33,113 nucleotides of DNA from Clostridiales bacterium (GTDB lineage Bacteria; Bacillota; Clostridia; Christensenellales; UBA3700): positions 6,877 to 39,989 of the forward strand of contig JAAVHS010000021.1 in NCBI GenBank assembly GCA_014799575.1, written 5' to 3'. The stretch's first letter is position 1. Every line of letters begins with the position of its first letter. The position numbers were made by a program, and so were the translations under genes. Of the stretch, positions 7,882-18,381 are shown piece by piece. The notes beneath the pieces were generated by a model. It was given only the letters and a program-made list of their open reading frames with translations, was not told the origin of the DNA and ran no database searches.

Positions 7882-10770
7882 TTATTGCTCAGGTTTGTAT
7901 CCCCATACGACGGGAATAACGTGATTCCAATCGTCATCCCAACCGGACTCCCATCCGCTTGGCTCACTTTCCGCTTCGCAGTAAATCGTCAAATTGCTAC
8001 TTTGATAGAAGGCATTATCCCCTATGCTTGTTACGCTACTTGGTATTACTATTATCTCTAAACTTGTACACCCTCTGAATGCGCTATCCCCAATGCTAGT
8101 AATATTGCCGTGAATATTTATAGTCGTTAAACTCCTGCAATCATAGAATAGTCCACTGGCAATACTAGTTATATTCTCCGATAACTCTATACTAACCAAA
8201 TTATAACAATTTCTAAACGTAGAACCGCCAATACTTGTCACGCTGTTCGGAATATTTATGCTTACTATACTACATCCAGAGAAAGCACCTGATTCTATAG
8301 TCGTCAACTGACTGTTTTCCTCAAAAGTCACGCTCTCCAAACTACTGCACTCGTCAAATGCAGAATGTCCAATACTCTTAACGCTTTTCGGTATCTCTAT
8401 GCTTTTCAAATTCTTACAACCATAGAATGCTACGTAGCCGATATCAGACAGCTGACTGTTCTCTTGAAATTTTACACTTGTCAAGGCGCTACATCCTGTA
8501 AATGCATGCTCGCTAATGTTAGTCACTCCATTGGGTATCTCTATTGTAGGCAAACTGCTACATCCAAAGAACGTGTATTTTTCAATATTTGTCAATCCGC
8601 TCGGGATATTAACGTTTTTCAATCTTTTACAATTATAGAACGCGTAGGTACCTATATTTGTCGTTCCGTCCGGCAACTCTACACTCGTCATATATCTATC
8701 GCCAAAAAATGCATATTCTCCGATAGTTGCCAGTTGACTGTTTTCACCAAACGTTACGCTTCCCAAACCGACGCAGGCGTAGAACGCGCGTTCGCGAACG
8801 ATTGTTACGCTTGCAGGTATCTCTATGTTCAACAAACCGCTATTTTCAAACGTACTGGTTTCAATAATCTCTAATGCGTTAGGCAAGTCTATGCTTGACA
8901 ACTTGCTACATCCATAAAAAACTTTTTTATCTATACTTGTTACGCTATCCGGTATTTCTACGCTTACCAAACTTTTGCATTCAATGAACGCAGAATTGCC
9001 AATACTCGTTACCCCATCTTGAATTACTACGCTCTTCAAACTGCTACATTCTGAAAACGTAAGATGATTGATACTCTCGATTCCTCCGGGAATTTCAATG
9101 CTTGTCAGACTACTGCATTTTTCAAATGCGTACTTGCCTATATACGTTACGGTATCAGCAATACTAATATCAATCAAGCCTCTACATCCATAAAACGCTG
9201 AAGAACCTATACTCGTTACCCCGCTTGGTATATCAATACTTTCCAAGCTAATACAACCCGAAAATGCACTTGAATTAATGCTCGTTACGCTACTTGATAT
9301 TTCAAAACTCGTGAGACTACTACATCCTAAAAATACTCCGGAATTAATAATCGTAACTCCACTTGGTATTTCTATACTTGTTAAACTTCTACATCTTGAA
9401 AATGCATCTTCTCCTATATTTGTTACGCTATCGGGAAGATTTATTTCGGTCAAACTGCTACATCCATAAAATGCCTTATCGTCTATGTCCGTTACTTCAC
9501 CTAGTATATTCACTCTTGTCAGTCCGCTACATTCATAAAACGTCGACGGCTTTATATTCGTCACCCCGCTTGGTATATCAACGCTTACCAAACTGCTACA
9601 ACCATAGAACGCTTCCTTATTGATACTTGTTACGTAATCAGGTATTACGCTGTTGTTGCATCCCAACATCAACGCATTCGTTCCTTTTTCTATTAGACAA
9701 TTTCCTTCGCCTACGAATCTTGTATTATCCGCGTCTACCGTTATACTTTCCAAACCGCTACAATATCTAAACGTATCAGAACTGATATATTTCACACTAC
9801 TTGGTATTTCTATGCTTGTCAAACTTACACACTTAGAAAATGCAAAAGAATCTATTCTTATCAATCCGCTTGGCAATTCTATACTTTTCAAACTACTGCA
9901 ATCTGAAAAAGCGAACCCTTCAATACCCGTCACACTTTCGGGTATCTCTACACTAGTCAAACTATTACAATATAAGAAAGCAGCGGCTTTGATGCTCGTC
10001 ACGCCTTCGGGTATCACTATGCTTGTCAGACTGATACATCTATAAAATGTATATGGTTCTATACTCGTCACACCTTCGGGTATCTCAAAGTTAGTCAAAC
10101 TTACACAATTTGAAAATGCAGAATCTCCAATACTAGTCACACTTTGAGGCATCTGTAAACTGACCAAATCGCTACTATCTTTGAATGCAGAATACCCAAT
10201 ACCCGTTATTGGCAAACCTTCATACGTCGACGGTATTTTTATCTCGCCGGAAACGGGCTCTCTTGCCCTCATCAACGTATAAGATGAATTATCGCTATTT
10301 AGTCTAAACGAAAATCCTTCGCCTATAAAGTATTTGCATATAGTACAAAAACCGTCGCTATCAAATTCATGCTCGGCTTTGGCTGTTATTACGTCGTGCC
10401 CGCAAGTTGCGTCATACCAATGATAAGAGACGTCTTTACTCCACTTATGAAAGAATGTATGCTCTGTCGATGGGATACTCACTGATTTTTTAGCCTTACA
10501 AGTCTTACAAACGTACTCTTTCGTAATATCTTCTTCGCAAGACGGAGATTTCGTAATTACACCATCATTCCAATCGTGCTTAGCCTTATCACTTACTATG
10601 TCGGAATGTTCACAAAGAAGGTCATGCCAATGATAATCGTCATCGCTAGACCAAAGCAACGAAATAATATGCTCGTGATTATCTTTGCAAGCGACTGCGA
10701 CGAAAACTATACTGCAAATAATCAAGCATATCAAAACGCTTAAAATCGTTCTCTTTTTCATCATTGACAC
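7882..10770 (-). CDS. BspA-type leucine-rich repeat (LRR_5) surface lipoprotein with His/Cys-rich N-terminal repeats
   Basis: Signal peptide with Cys (CLIICSIVFVAVACKDN), YHWHDLLCEHSD / YHWYDATCGHD modules, then many ~23-aa repeats of the form 'F.GCSSLTSIEIPSGVTSIGSSAF'; ends ...VWGYKPEQ. Confidence 0.93.
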   Translation of the reverse strand: MSMMKKRTILSVLICLIICSIVFVAVACKDNHEHIISLLWSSDDDYHWHDLLCEHSDIVSDKAKHDWNDGVITKSPSCEEDITKEYVCKTCKAKKSVSIPSTEHTFFHKWSKDVSYHWYDATCGHDVITAKAEHEFDSDGFCTICKYFIGEGFSFRLNSDNSSYTLMRAREPVSGEIKIPSTYEGLPITGIGYSAFKDSSDLVSLQMPQSVTSIGDSAFSNCVSLTNFEIPEGVTSIEPYTFYRCISLTSIVIPEGVTSIKAAAFLYCNSLTSVEIPESVTGIEGFAFSDCSSLKSIELPSGLIRIDSFAFSKCVSLTSIEIPSSVKYISSDTFRYCSGLESITVDADNTRFVGEGNCLIEKGTNALMLGCNNSVIPDYVTSINKEAFYGCSSLVSVDIPSGVTNIKPSTFYECSGLTRVNILGEVTDIDDKAFYGCSSLTEINLPDSVTNIGEDAFSRCRSLTSIEIPSGVTIINSGVFLGCSSLTSFEISSSVTSINSSAFSGCISLESIDIPSGVTSIGSSAFYGCRGLIDISIADTVTYIGKYAFEKCSSLTSIEIPGGIESINHLTFSECSSLKSVVIQDGVTSIGNSAFIECKSLVSVEIPDSVTSIDKKVFYGCSKLSSIDLPNALEIIETSTFENSGLLNIEIPASVTIVRERAFYACVGLGSVTFGENSQLATIGEYAFFGDRYMTSVELPDGTTNIGTYAFYNCKRLKNVNIPSGLTNIEKYTFFGCSSLPTIEIPNGVTNISEHAFTGCSALTSVKFQENSQLSDIGYVAFYGCKNLKSIEIPKSVKSIGHSAFDECSSLESVTFEENSQLTTIESGAFSGCSIVSINIPNSVTSIGGSTFRNCYNLVSIELSENITSIASGLFYDCRSLTTINIHGNITSIGDSAFRGCTSLEIIVIPSSVTSIGDNAFYQSSNLTIYCEAESEPSGWESGWDDDWNHVIPVVWGYKPEQ
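7930..10215 (-). repeat. In-frame LRR_5 tandem repeats, ~69 bp period
   Basis: Repeated translated unit SLTSIEIPxGVTSIGxxAFxGCS through most of the CDS, mirrored in the DNA (e.g. recurring 'cgttacgct..ggtatttctatgctt'). Confidence 0.85.
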
Positions 10771-10830
10771 CTCCCTTATACTATTCTTTTGTGACGAATA
10801 CGTCTACGAAATACTCAAATTCGCATTTCA

Positions 10831-10859
10831 ATTATAACATATATTTTTGAACAAATCAA
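10831..10859 (-). promoter_or_regulatory. Putative promoter of the BspA-like gene
   Basis: Minus strand TTGATT-17 nt-TATAAT upstream of 10770. Confidence 0.55.
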
Positions 10860-10885
10860 TATGCAAGCAATTCTTTTCCTAAAAT

Positions 10886-13108
10886 TTACACGTCAATTCC
10901 CGCTTTCTTGCAATTCTCTATAATAAAGTCGGACAGCAAGGTATTACGCTTTGCGGTGTAGTCGTTCTTGACCATTTTGGCTACGCTTTCTTTTGAGCCC
11001 TCAATCACTACGACGGACTTTGCGCGAGTGATTGCGGTATAGAGCAAATTTCTCGTCATAAGAAAGGGATTTCCGCCGCTGACGGTGATTATGACGGCAG
11101 GAAACTCCGAGCCTTGCGACTTGTGAATACTGATTGCGTAAGCGAGCGAAAGTTCGTCAAAATTTTCGTGCTTATAGGTGGCAATCTTGCCGTCGTCGAA
11201 TTCCACTTTCATACTCGGTTGACTTTTGTTGACTTCGACTATATAGCCTATATCGCCGTTGAACACGCCCGTTCCGCTTACGCCGTAAGGCGATACCCAT
11301 TCCATTTGGTAGTTGTTGACCGTATGGATAATCTTGTCGCCCACTCTGAAAATATTGTTTCCCGAGCGGATTTCGCCCTTGTCGTGAGACGGCGGGTTGA
11401 GCGCCTTTTGCATTTCAACGTTGATGTTTTCCACGCCCAAAACGCCCTTTTTCATAGGACAAAGCACCTGTATGTCTTTTGGGGATATTTTTGCGAAAGA
11501 CGGAAGTCTTTTGGTAGTGAGTTCAATACAGTTTTTGAGCATAGTCTGCGTATCCGACTGCGCGTCGAAGAAAAAGTCTTTGGAGCGGTTGTCAATCGTA
11601 GGGATTTCGCCGTGATTGACCTTGTGCGCGTTCTCAATAATAAGGCTATCGTCGCTCTGTCTGTAAATATGTGTAAGGTAATTTATAGGTATCAGACCGC
11701 AAGAGATGATATCCGCAAGAATATTGCCCGCGCCGACTGACGGCAACTGGTCTTTATCCCCGACGAGTATCAGTCTTGCGCCCTTCTTCATCGCTCTGAC
11801 AAGCGCGTAAAAGACGTATTCGTCGCACATACTCACTTCGTCGACTATGACTACGTCGGCGTTAAGCCTAGTGTCTTCGTTGTAATTGAAATGACCTTTT
11901 CCGCCTGTGAAGTCCAAATCGAGAAGTCTATGTATCGTCTTCGCGTCTTCGCCCGTCGCCTCCGACAGTCTTTTGGACGCTCTGCCCGTCGGCGCGCAAA
12001 GTACGAATTTTGCAAACTGCTTTTTGAGTATATAGATAATGCAATTTATGATAGTAGTCTTACCCGTACCCGGACCGCCTGTAATTACGTTGACGCCGTA
12101 CTTGACGCAATTCTTAATCGCCTCAATCTGTCCTTCATGCAAAGTTATGTCATGCGACTTTTGGAAGTCGCTTATATCCACGTCGAAGTTGAGATTGAAG
12201 TCCTCTGCGTTCAACATCAAATCGGCAATGCACTTGGCAATACCGTTTTCATTCTCGTACATTTTGGTGAGCATTACTCTTTCTTCGCCGTCTTGATTGA
12301 CAATGATTATCTTGCCCATAACGACGTTGTCAAGGATAATACTCTCGACCATAAAACTATACTCGTCAAAGTCCATTCTAAGCAATCGACAAACTTCGCG
12401 TGCGACCTCGTCTCTCGGCAGATAGGTATGTCCGTTTTTGCTCGCGCTCTCTTGAAGCACGTGTCCGATACCCGCGCTTACTCTAAATCTGCTGAATTGG
12501 TCAAAACCCATATTGAGAGCAATCTTGTCCGCGGTGATAAATCCCACTCCGTCGACGTCTTCTACCATTTGATAGGGATTTTTTTCTATAATGCGCCTTG
12601 TTCCGTCGCCGTATTTCTTATAGATTTTGAGCGCCAAATTTAGGCTGATGTCGAAACTTTGAAGATATACGATAGTCGCTTGCTGTTCCTTATGCACGAT
12701 ATACGCTTCGTGAATAACCATCGCTTTTTTGAGCGAAAGCCCCTTTACTTGAGCGACTTTGTTGGGATATTTTTCAATAACTTCCAAAGTCTGAACGCCG
12801 AAAGCGTCGACGATATTCTTCGCCGTAACCTCGCCCACGCCGTAGAAAAGACCGCTCGCAAGGTATTTGCAAATGGATTCCAAAGAATCGGGACTGACAA
12901 TTTTGCATTCGCTGACGTTGAATTGCTCGCCGAACTTGCTGTTGAGCACGTACTCGCCTTTCATTTCAAGATATTCGCCCTCTTCAATAGGCGGAAAAGT
13001 GCCAACGGCCGTCAAAAGCACGTCGTCGGCATTGACGTATATTACGCAATATCCGTTGTCGACGTTTCTAAATACTATCTCTTCTACGTAGCCTTTGACG
13101 ATTTCCAT
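10886..13108 (-). CDS. recD2: RecD2-type ATP-dependent DNA helicase (SF1B)
   Basis: 740 aa; Walker A GGPGTGKTTI, VIVDEVSMCD, LVGDKDQLPSVGAGNILAD, SIHKSQGSEFPAV, LLYTAITRAK; N-terminal extension typical of RecD2. Confidence 0.95.
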   Translation of the reverse strand: MEIVKGYVEEIVFRNVDNGYCVIYVNADDVLLTAVGTFPPIEEGEYLEMKGEYVLNSKFGEQFNVSECKIVSPDSLESICKYLASGLFYGVGEVTAKNIVDAFGVQTLEVIEKYPNKVAQVKGLSLKKAMVIHEAYIVHKEQQATIVYLQSFDISLNLALKIYKKYGDGTRRIIEKNPYQMVEDVDGVGFITADKIALNMGFDQFSRFRVSAGIGHVLQESASKNGHTYLPRDEVAREVCRLLRMDFDEYSFMVESIILDNVVMGKIIIVNQDGEERVMLTKMYENENGIAKCIADLMLNAEDFNLNFDVDISDFQKSHDITLHEGQIEAIKNCVKYGVNVITGGPGTGKTTIINCIIYILKKQFAKFVLCAPTGRASKRLSEATGEDAKTIHRLLDLDFTGGKGHFNYNEDTRLNADVVIVDEVSMCDEYVFYALVRAMKKGARLILVGDKDQLPSVGAGNILADIISCGLIPINYLTHIYRQSDDSLIIENAHKVNHGEIPTIDNRSKDFFFDAQSDTQTMLKNCIELTTKRLPSFAKISPKDIQVLCPMKKGVLGVENINVEMQKALNPPSHDKGEIRSGNNIFRVGDKIIHTVNNYQMEWVSPYGVSGTGVFNGDIGYIVEVNKSQPSMKVEFDDGKIATYKHENFDELSLAYAISIHKSQGSEFPAVIITVSGGNPFLMTRNLLYTAITRAKSVVVIEGSKESVAKMVKNDYTAKRNTLLSDFIIENCKKAGIDV

Positions 13109-13137
13109 TCGATTAACATCTCTCTTTGCAACAAAAA

Positions 13138-13158
13138 TAGGGGGTTCATTCCCCCTAT
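13138..13158 (-). terminator. metK intrinsic terminator
   Basis: Minus strand ATAGGGGG-AATGAA-CCCCCTAT followed by TTTTG. Confidence 0.8.
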
Positions 13159-13202
13159 ATTGTAATTTATTATTATACTTTATGTCAACCTATTAGTGAC
13201 AA

Positions 13203-14393
13203 TCACGCCATTGTCGAGGCTATACGCGCAATCTCCTGAGCCTTGTCGCACTCTTCCCACTTAAAGCCCTGATCTTCTCTTCCGAAGTGTCCGTAATTGC
13301 TCGTCTTGGCGAATTGCGGTTTTCTCAATTGGAGTTGTTCAATTATCGCCAAAGGACGTAAATCGAACACCTGTTCGACGATTTTAGCGATTTGAACATT
13401 GTTCAATTTGCTCGTACCAAAGGTATTTACGTTGATTGAGACGGGTTTTGCTACGCCTATTGCGTACGCTACGTCGAGCTGACATCTCTCTGCTATACCG
13501 CTTGCGACGATATTTTTGCAGACGTATCTAGCCATATAGCACGCCGACCTATCAACCTTTGTGCTATCCTTGCCCGAAAATGCTCCGCCGCCGTGCGGGC
13601 AGTAACCGCCGTATGTATCGACGATAATCTTTCTACCCGTAAGACCGCTGTCGCCGTGAGGTCCGCCAATGACGAATCTACCCGTCGGGTTGATATATAT
13701 TTTCGTATTTTCGTCGATAAGACCCTCGGGAATAACTGCGTCTATAACGTGCTTTTTGACGTCTTTTCTCAACGTCTCGGTGTCAATATCCTCGCTATGC
13801 TGAGTGGAAAGGACAATCGCTTCGATTCTGTTGACTTTGTCGTCGACGTACTCTACCGATACTTGCGCTTTGCCGTCGGGTCTTAAATACTTCAATTCGC
13901 CCGATTTGCGTACCGCGGTCAATTTTGCCGTAAGTTTGTGCGCCAAGTAAATAGGCATAGGCATAAGCGTCGGAGTTTCGTTGCAAGCGTATCCGAACAT
14001 CATACCTTGGTCGCCTGCGCCTATCAAGTCGTATTTATCTCCGCCTTTTTGCTTGTTTTCCAAAGAACTGTCTACGCCCATAGCGATATCGCTAGATTGC
14101 TTGTCAAGTCTTATCATTACTTGACAGTTGTTGCCGTCCAAGCCTTTTTCCTCGCTGTCGTAGCCAATTTCCAAAGCCGCCTTTCTAATAACGCTTTCAT
14201 AATCCACGTTTGCTTTGGATGTAATTTCGCCCATTACGAGTATAAATCCCGTGTTCGTACACGTCTCGCAAGCGACGCGGCTCATCGGGTCTTGCGCAAG
14301 CAACGCGTCGAGTACGCTGTCGGATATTTTATCGCAGACCTTGTCGGGATGTCCTTCGGTCACGCTTTCGCTTGTAAATAATCTTTTTATCAT
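13203..14393 (-). CDS. metK: S-adenosylmethionine synthetase
   Basis: [26 protein letters not shown]...[12 protein letters not shown]...[25 protein letters not shown]...GHFGRED. The ORF track begins at 14417, but the ATG at 14393 has AAGGAG at 14399-14404. Confidence 0.97.
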   Translation of the reverse strand: MIKRLFTSESVTEGHPDKVCDKISDSVLDALLAQDPMSRVACETCTNTGFILVMGEITSKANVDYESVIRKAALEIGYDSEEKGLDGNNCQVMIRLDKQSSDIAMGVDSSLENKQKGGDKYDLIGAGDQGMMFGYACNETPTLMPMPIYLAHKLTAKLTAVRKSGELKYLRPDGKAQVSVEYVDDKVNRIEAIVLSTQHSEDIDTETLRKDVKKHVIDAVIPEGLIDENTKIYINPTGRFVIGGPHGDSGLTGRKIIVDTYGGYCPHGGGAFSGKDSTKVDRSACYMARYVCKNIVASGIAERCQLDVAYAIGVAKPVSINVNTFGTSKLNNVQIAKIVEQVFDLRPLAIIEQLQLRKPQFAKTSNYGHFGREDQGFKWEECDKAQEIARIASTMA

Positions 14394-14424
14394 AACTACT
14401 CCTTTTCTTTTGCTCAATAAATAA

Positions 14425-14452
14425 ATAGTCGCTATACTGTGATAGCGACTAT
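14425..14452 (-). terminator. SAM riboswitch expression-platform terminator
   Basis: Minus strand ATAGTCGCTAT-CACAGT-ATAGCGACTAT-TTATTTATT, between the SAM aptamer and the metK RBS. Confidence 0.85.
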
Positions 14453-14468
14453 TACCCGTTGGGTATAA

Positions 14469-14560
14469 TTCTATCTATCAAGTACACTTGCGGAATTTAG
14501 CACCTTACATGAGGTTGCTGTGTGTTCACAGTGTCCGTCACTCCCACACTCTTTATAGAA
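14469..14560 (-). ncRNA. SAM-I (S-box) riboswitch aptamer in the metK leader
   Basis: Minus strand TTCTATAAAGAGTGTGGGAGTGACGGACACTGTGAACACACAGCAACCTCATGTAAGGTGCTAAATTCCGCAAGTGTACTTGATAGATAGAA; contains the GCAACC...AAGGTGCTAA.TTCC core, with P1 TTCTAT/ATAGAA. Confidence 0.9.
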
Positions 14561-14590
14561 TATATTACCCGATGTCTAGCATATTAGAGC

Positions 14591-14704
14591 GCATCTAAAC
14601 GCATACTTCGGCTGCCTTCCGCGCTGTACTCGGTCGACGTACATTGAGTACGCCTTGACCTCGATACTGCGCAAAATCCAATCCAAATTATGTTGTTTAG
14701 ACGC
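14591..14704 (-). ncRNA. Structured intergenic element C (same apparent family as A and B)
   Basis: Minus strand: outer stem GCGTCTAAAC/GTTTAGATGC, GCGC/GCGC, central CGAG-GTCAAG-GCGTAC-tcaat-GTACGT-CGAC-CGAG. Confidence 0.5.
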
Positions 14705-14797
14705 TACGCGATTTTATTAAATTGCGCCCTATTATACTATCCCTCGGGTTTATTAAGTTTTTAGTTTTAAGTATTTCGAACTAGTCTGTAATTCGAA

Positions 14798-17700
14798 TTA
14801 GTCTTCGATATCGTCTTCCAAAGCGAACTTGTCGGAAATGCTTTCCTCGACAATTCTGCTCTCCGCGCTGTTTGCAGGCAAGGAAACGATATTGCGATAA
14901 CGCTTCATACCCGTACCGGCAGGGATAAGTTTACCGAGAATGACGTTCTCTTTAAGTCCGATAAGGTGGTCGACTTTGTTCTTGATAGCGGCTTCGGTAA
15001 GTACCTTTGCGGTCTCTTGGAAGGACGCTGCAGACAAGAAAGATTCGGTAGCCAAAGCGGCTTTCGTGATACCGAGCAAAGTTCTCTTAGCGGTAGCCGG
15101 ACGGCCTCCGTTCTCGATTACTTTCTCGTTCTCGGCTTCGTACGCGAAGATATCTACGTACTCGCCCGGCATCATAGACGTGTCGCCTTGATTTTCTATC
15201 TTGACCTTTCTGAGCATTTGTCTTACGACAATCTCAATATGCTTTTCGTTGATGTCAACGCCGGCGCTTGCATACGGTATCTTGACTTCCTTGATGATGT
15301 AGTCTTGAACGCCTCTTACGCCCTTTGTTCTCAAAATATCTTGCGGATAGATGCTACCTTGCGTCAATACGTCGCCTGCCGCAACAGTCTGTCCGTCTTC
15401 AACTTTGAGTTTTTGACCGAAGACAAGTTTGTAATCGACCTTGTCGCCCTTTGGCGATACGATTGTCAAAACTCTCTTGTTGTTGTCGATAGATACTTCG
15501 CCCGCGATGTCCGCGACCAAAGCTTGACCTTTCGGTCTTCTTGCTTCAAACAACTCTTCGACTCTCGGAAGACCGTTTGTAATATCGCCCGACAATGCGA
15601 CGCCGCCCGTGTGGAAGGTTCTCATCGTCAACTGCGTACCCGGTTCGCCGATTGACTGAGCCGCAATAATACCGACTGCTTCGCCGAGTTTTACCGAATT
15701 GCCCGAAGCCATATTCTTTCCGTAGCACTTTGCGCATACGCCGTGAGCCGACTTACACATAAGCACGCTTCTAATTTTGACTTTCTTAACGCCTGCGTCT
15801 GCGATAGCCTTAGCCTGTTCGGGCGTAGCCATTGTGTCTTTTTCGATTATAGAATTACCGTTCTCGTCGACGATATCTTCCATAACGTATCTACCGTCGA
15901 TACGGTCGATAAATTCTTTGACGTTGTTGCCGTCAAGTTCGATAGTTACGCCTCTGTTGTCGCCGCAATCTACTTCGTTGACGATTACGTCTTGCGATAC
16001 GTCTACAAGACGACGGGTCAAGTAACCTGAGTCAGCCGTCTTCAATGCGGTATCCGCCATACCTTTACGTCCGCCGTGCGATGAAATGAAGTATTCAAGA
16101 ACTGACAAGCCCTCGCGCAACGACGCCTTGATAGGCAATTCGATTGTACGACCGGACGGGTCAGCGACAAGACCTTTCATACCGCACAACTGCGAAATCT
16201 GCGTCATGCTACCACGCGCGCCGGAGTTCGCCATCATCCAAATCGGGTTGAATTCGTCAAGTCCCTTTTTGAGTTCTACGTTGATGTCGGCAAGAGCCTT
16301 TTGCCATACGGCGATTGTCTGCTTATATCTGTCTTCTTCGGTGAGACGACCTTTCTTGAACTGCTTTTCGATAGTAACTACGTTTTGTTCCGCGCTTGCG
16401 ATGATTTCTTTCTTCATCGGCGGAACGTGCATATCGAATACGCTCGCAGTGATTGCGCCTACCGTAGAATACTTGTAACCTTGAGCCTTGATCTTATCGA
16501 GAATGATAGAAGTCTCGGTTGCGCCCTTATACTTAAAGCAAGCGTCAACGATTCTCGAAAGTTCCTTCTTTCCGACTCTGAAATCTACTTCAAGGTCGAG
16601 TTTTTGCTCCGGAGTATCTCTCGGTACGAAGTGCAAGTCTTGAGGAATTGCCTGATTGAATATGATTCTACCGATAGTGGTATGCAATTTCTTGGAGTAC
16701 TTAACTCCGTCGATTACCTTTTCTACTCTTACGAATATCTTAGATTGCAAGCTGATTTGACCGGCTTGATATGCCATCATAGCTTCTTCGGGATTGCGGA
16801 AGAATCTGCCTTCGCCGAGTCCGCCTTCCTTTTCCATAGTCATATAGTAAGAACCGATAACCATATCCTGCGTAGGCGATACGACAGGCTTGCCGTCGCT
16901 CAATTTGAGGATGTTGTTGGTAGAAAGCATCAAGAATCTTGCTTCCGTTCTTGCCTCTATGGACAACGGTACGTGTACTGCCATTTGGTCGCCGTCGAAG
17001 TCGGCGTTGAACGCGCTACAAACGAGCGGGTGCAACTTGATTGCTCTACCTTCTACGAGCACTGGTTCAAACGCTTGAATTGAAAGTCTGTGCAATGACG
17101 GAGCGCGATTGAGAAGTACCGGATGGTCTTTGATGACATCTTCGAGAATATCCCATACAACGTCGTCTTGCGCTCTTTCGATTACTCTCTTTGCGCTCTT
17201 GATATTGAGGCAAGTACCTCTCTCGACAAGCTTTTTCATTACGAACGGCTTGAAGAGTTCGATTGCCATTTCCTTAGGAATACCGCATTGATACATCTTG
17301 AGTTCCGGTCCTACTACGATAACCGAACGACCCGAATAGTCTACACGCTTACCCAAAAGGTTTTGACGGAAACGTCCTTGCTTACCTTTGAGAAGAGCGG
17401 TCAAAGATTTGAGTTCTCTGTTACCAGGTCCGGTAACCGGCTTGCCTCTGCGGCCGTTGTCGATAAGAGCGTCGACAGCCTCTTGAAGCATTCTCTTTTC
17501 GTTTCTCACGATAATATCGGGAGCGCCGAATTCCATAAGTTTTTTAAGTCTGTTGTTTCTATTGATAACACGGCGATACAAGTCGTTGAGGTCTGACGCC
17601 GCATATCTACCGCCGTCGAGCGGTACCATAGGTCTGAGTTCAGGCGGGAGTACGGGAAGTACGTCCAAAACCATCCATTCAGGTCTGTTTCCGCTTACTC

Positions 17701-18370
17701 TGAACGCCTCGATGATGTCAAGACGCTTTACGGCTTTAAGTCTTCTTTGGCTGTTTGCCTTATCTCCGCTCTCGGCAACGATTGCTTTGAGTTTAGCCGA
17801 TTCCTTTTCGAGGTCGATTGCAGAGAGCAATTCCTTGATTGCTTCCGCGCCCATACCTACTCTGAACGAGCCGAGATTGTCCTTGAATCTTGACTGTACG
17901 TCTGCGAGTTCCTTATCCTCGATTACGTCTTTATAGTTGAGGTCGGTGTTACCTGCGTCGAGGACTATATATTTATTGAAATAAAGTACCAAGTCAACGT
18001 CCTTCGGAGAGAGGTCAAGCACTACGCTTATTCTCGAAGGTACGCCCTTATAATACCAAATGTGAGAAACGGGAGCGGCAAGTTCGATATGACCCATTCT
18101 CTCTCTTCTTACTTTGGCTTTCGTAACCTCTACGCCGCACTTGTCGCAGATTACGCCTTTATATCTGATACGCTTATATTTACCGCAATGACACTCCCAG
18201 TCCTTTGTTGGTCCGAAAATCTTTTCGCAGAACAAACCGTCCTTTTCGGGCTTTTGCGTTCTGTAATTGATAGTTTCGGGTTTCAGAACTTCGCCGTGCG
18301 ACCAAGATCTGATTTTTTCTGGAGAGGCAACGCCTATTTTTATTGAATCGAAATTATTTACTTCTGACAT
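14798..18370 (-). CDS. rpoC: DNA-directed RNA polymerase subunit beta'
   Basis: 1190 aa; zinc-binding [22 protein letters not shown], catalytic [37 protein letters not shown]. Confidence 0.99.
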   Translation of the reverse strand: MSEVNNFDSIKIGVASPEKIRSWSHGEVLKPETINYRTQKPEKDGLFCEKIFGPTKDWECHCGKYKRIRYKGVICDKCGVEVTKAKVRRERMGHIELAAPVSHIWYYKGVPSRISVVLDLSPKDVDLVLYFNKYIVLDAGNTDLNYKDVIEDKELADVQSRFKDNLGSFRVGMGAEAIKELLSAIDLEKESAKLKAIVAESGDKANSQRRLKAVKRLDIIEAFRVSGNRPEWMVLDVLPVLPPELRPMVPLDGGRYAASDLNDLYRRVINRNNRLKKLMEFGAPDIIVRNEKRMLQEAVDALIDNGRRGKPVTGPGNRELKSLTALLKGKQGRFRQNLLGKRVDYSGRSVIVVGPELKMYQCGIPKEMAIELFKPFVMKKLVERGTCLNIKSAKRVIERAQDDVVWDILEDVIKDHPVLLNRAPSLHRLSIQAFEPVLVEGRAIKLHPLVCSAFNADFDGDQMAVHVPLSIEARTEARFLMLSTNNILKLSDGKPVVSPTQDMVIGSYYMTMEKEGGLGEGRFFRNPEEAMMAYQAGQISLQSKIFVRVEKVIDGVKYSKKLHTTIGRIIFNQAIPQDLHFVPRDTPEQKLDLEVDFRVGKKELSRIVDACFKYKGATETSIILDKIKAQGYKYSTVGAITASVFDMHVPPMKKEIIASAEQNVVTIEKQFKKGRLTEEDRYKQTIAVWQKALADINVELKKGLDEFNPIWMMANSGARGSMTQISQLCGMKGLVADPSGRTIELPIKASLREGLSVLEYFISSHGGRKGMADTALKTADSGYLTRRLVDVSQDVIVNEVDCGDNRGVTIELDGNNVKEFIDRIDGRYVMEDIVDENGNSIIEKDTMATPEQAKAIADAGVKKVKIRSVLMCKSAHGVCAKCYGKNMASGNSVKLGEAVGIIAAQSIGEPGTQLTMRTFHTGGVALSGDITNGLPRVEELFEARRPKGQALVADIAGEVSIDNNKRVLTIVSPKGDKVDYKLVFGQKLKVEDGQTVAAGDVLTQGSIYPQDILRTKGVRGVQDYIIKEVKIPYASAGVDINEKHIEIVVRQMLRKVKIENQGDTSMMPGEYVDIFAYEAENEKVIENGGRPATAKRTLLGITKAALATESFLSAASFQETAKVLTEAAIKNKVDHLIGLKENVILGKLIPAGTGMKRYRNIVSLPANSAESRIVEESISDKFALEDDIED

Positions 18371-18381
18371 ACTGCGCCTCC

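Noticed and set aside
8365-10045. Plus-strand ORFs opposite the BspA-like gene
   Set aside because: Antisense translations of the LRR repeats (repetitive LVKLLH pattern), not independent genes.
7882-10770. Tandem DNA repeats considered as a CRISPR or VNTR array
   Set aside because: The repeats are degenerate and encode in-frame LRR units; no uniform repeat-spacer structure.
14591-14704. tRNA or 6S RNA at element C
   Set aside because: No T-loop/anticodon arrangement and no 6S-like open-bubble duplex recognised.
14966-18346. Multiple plus-strand ORFs (up to 260 aa)
   Set aside because: All antisense to rpoC.
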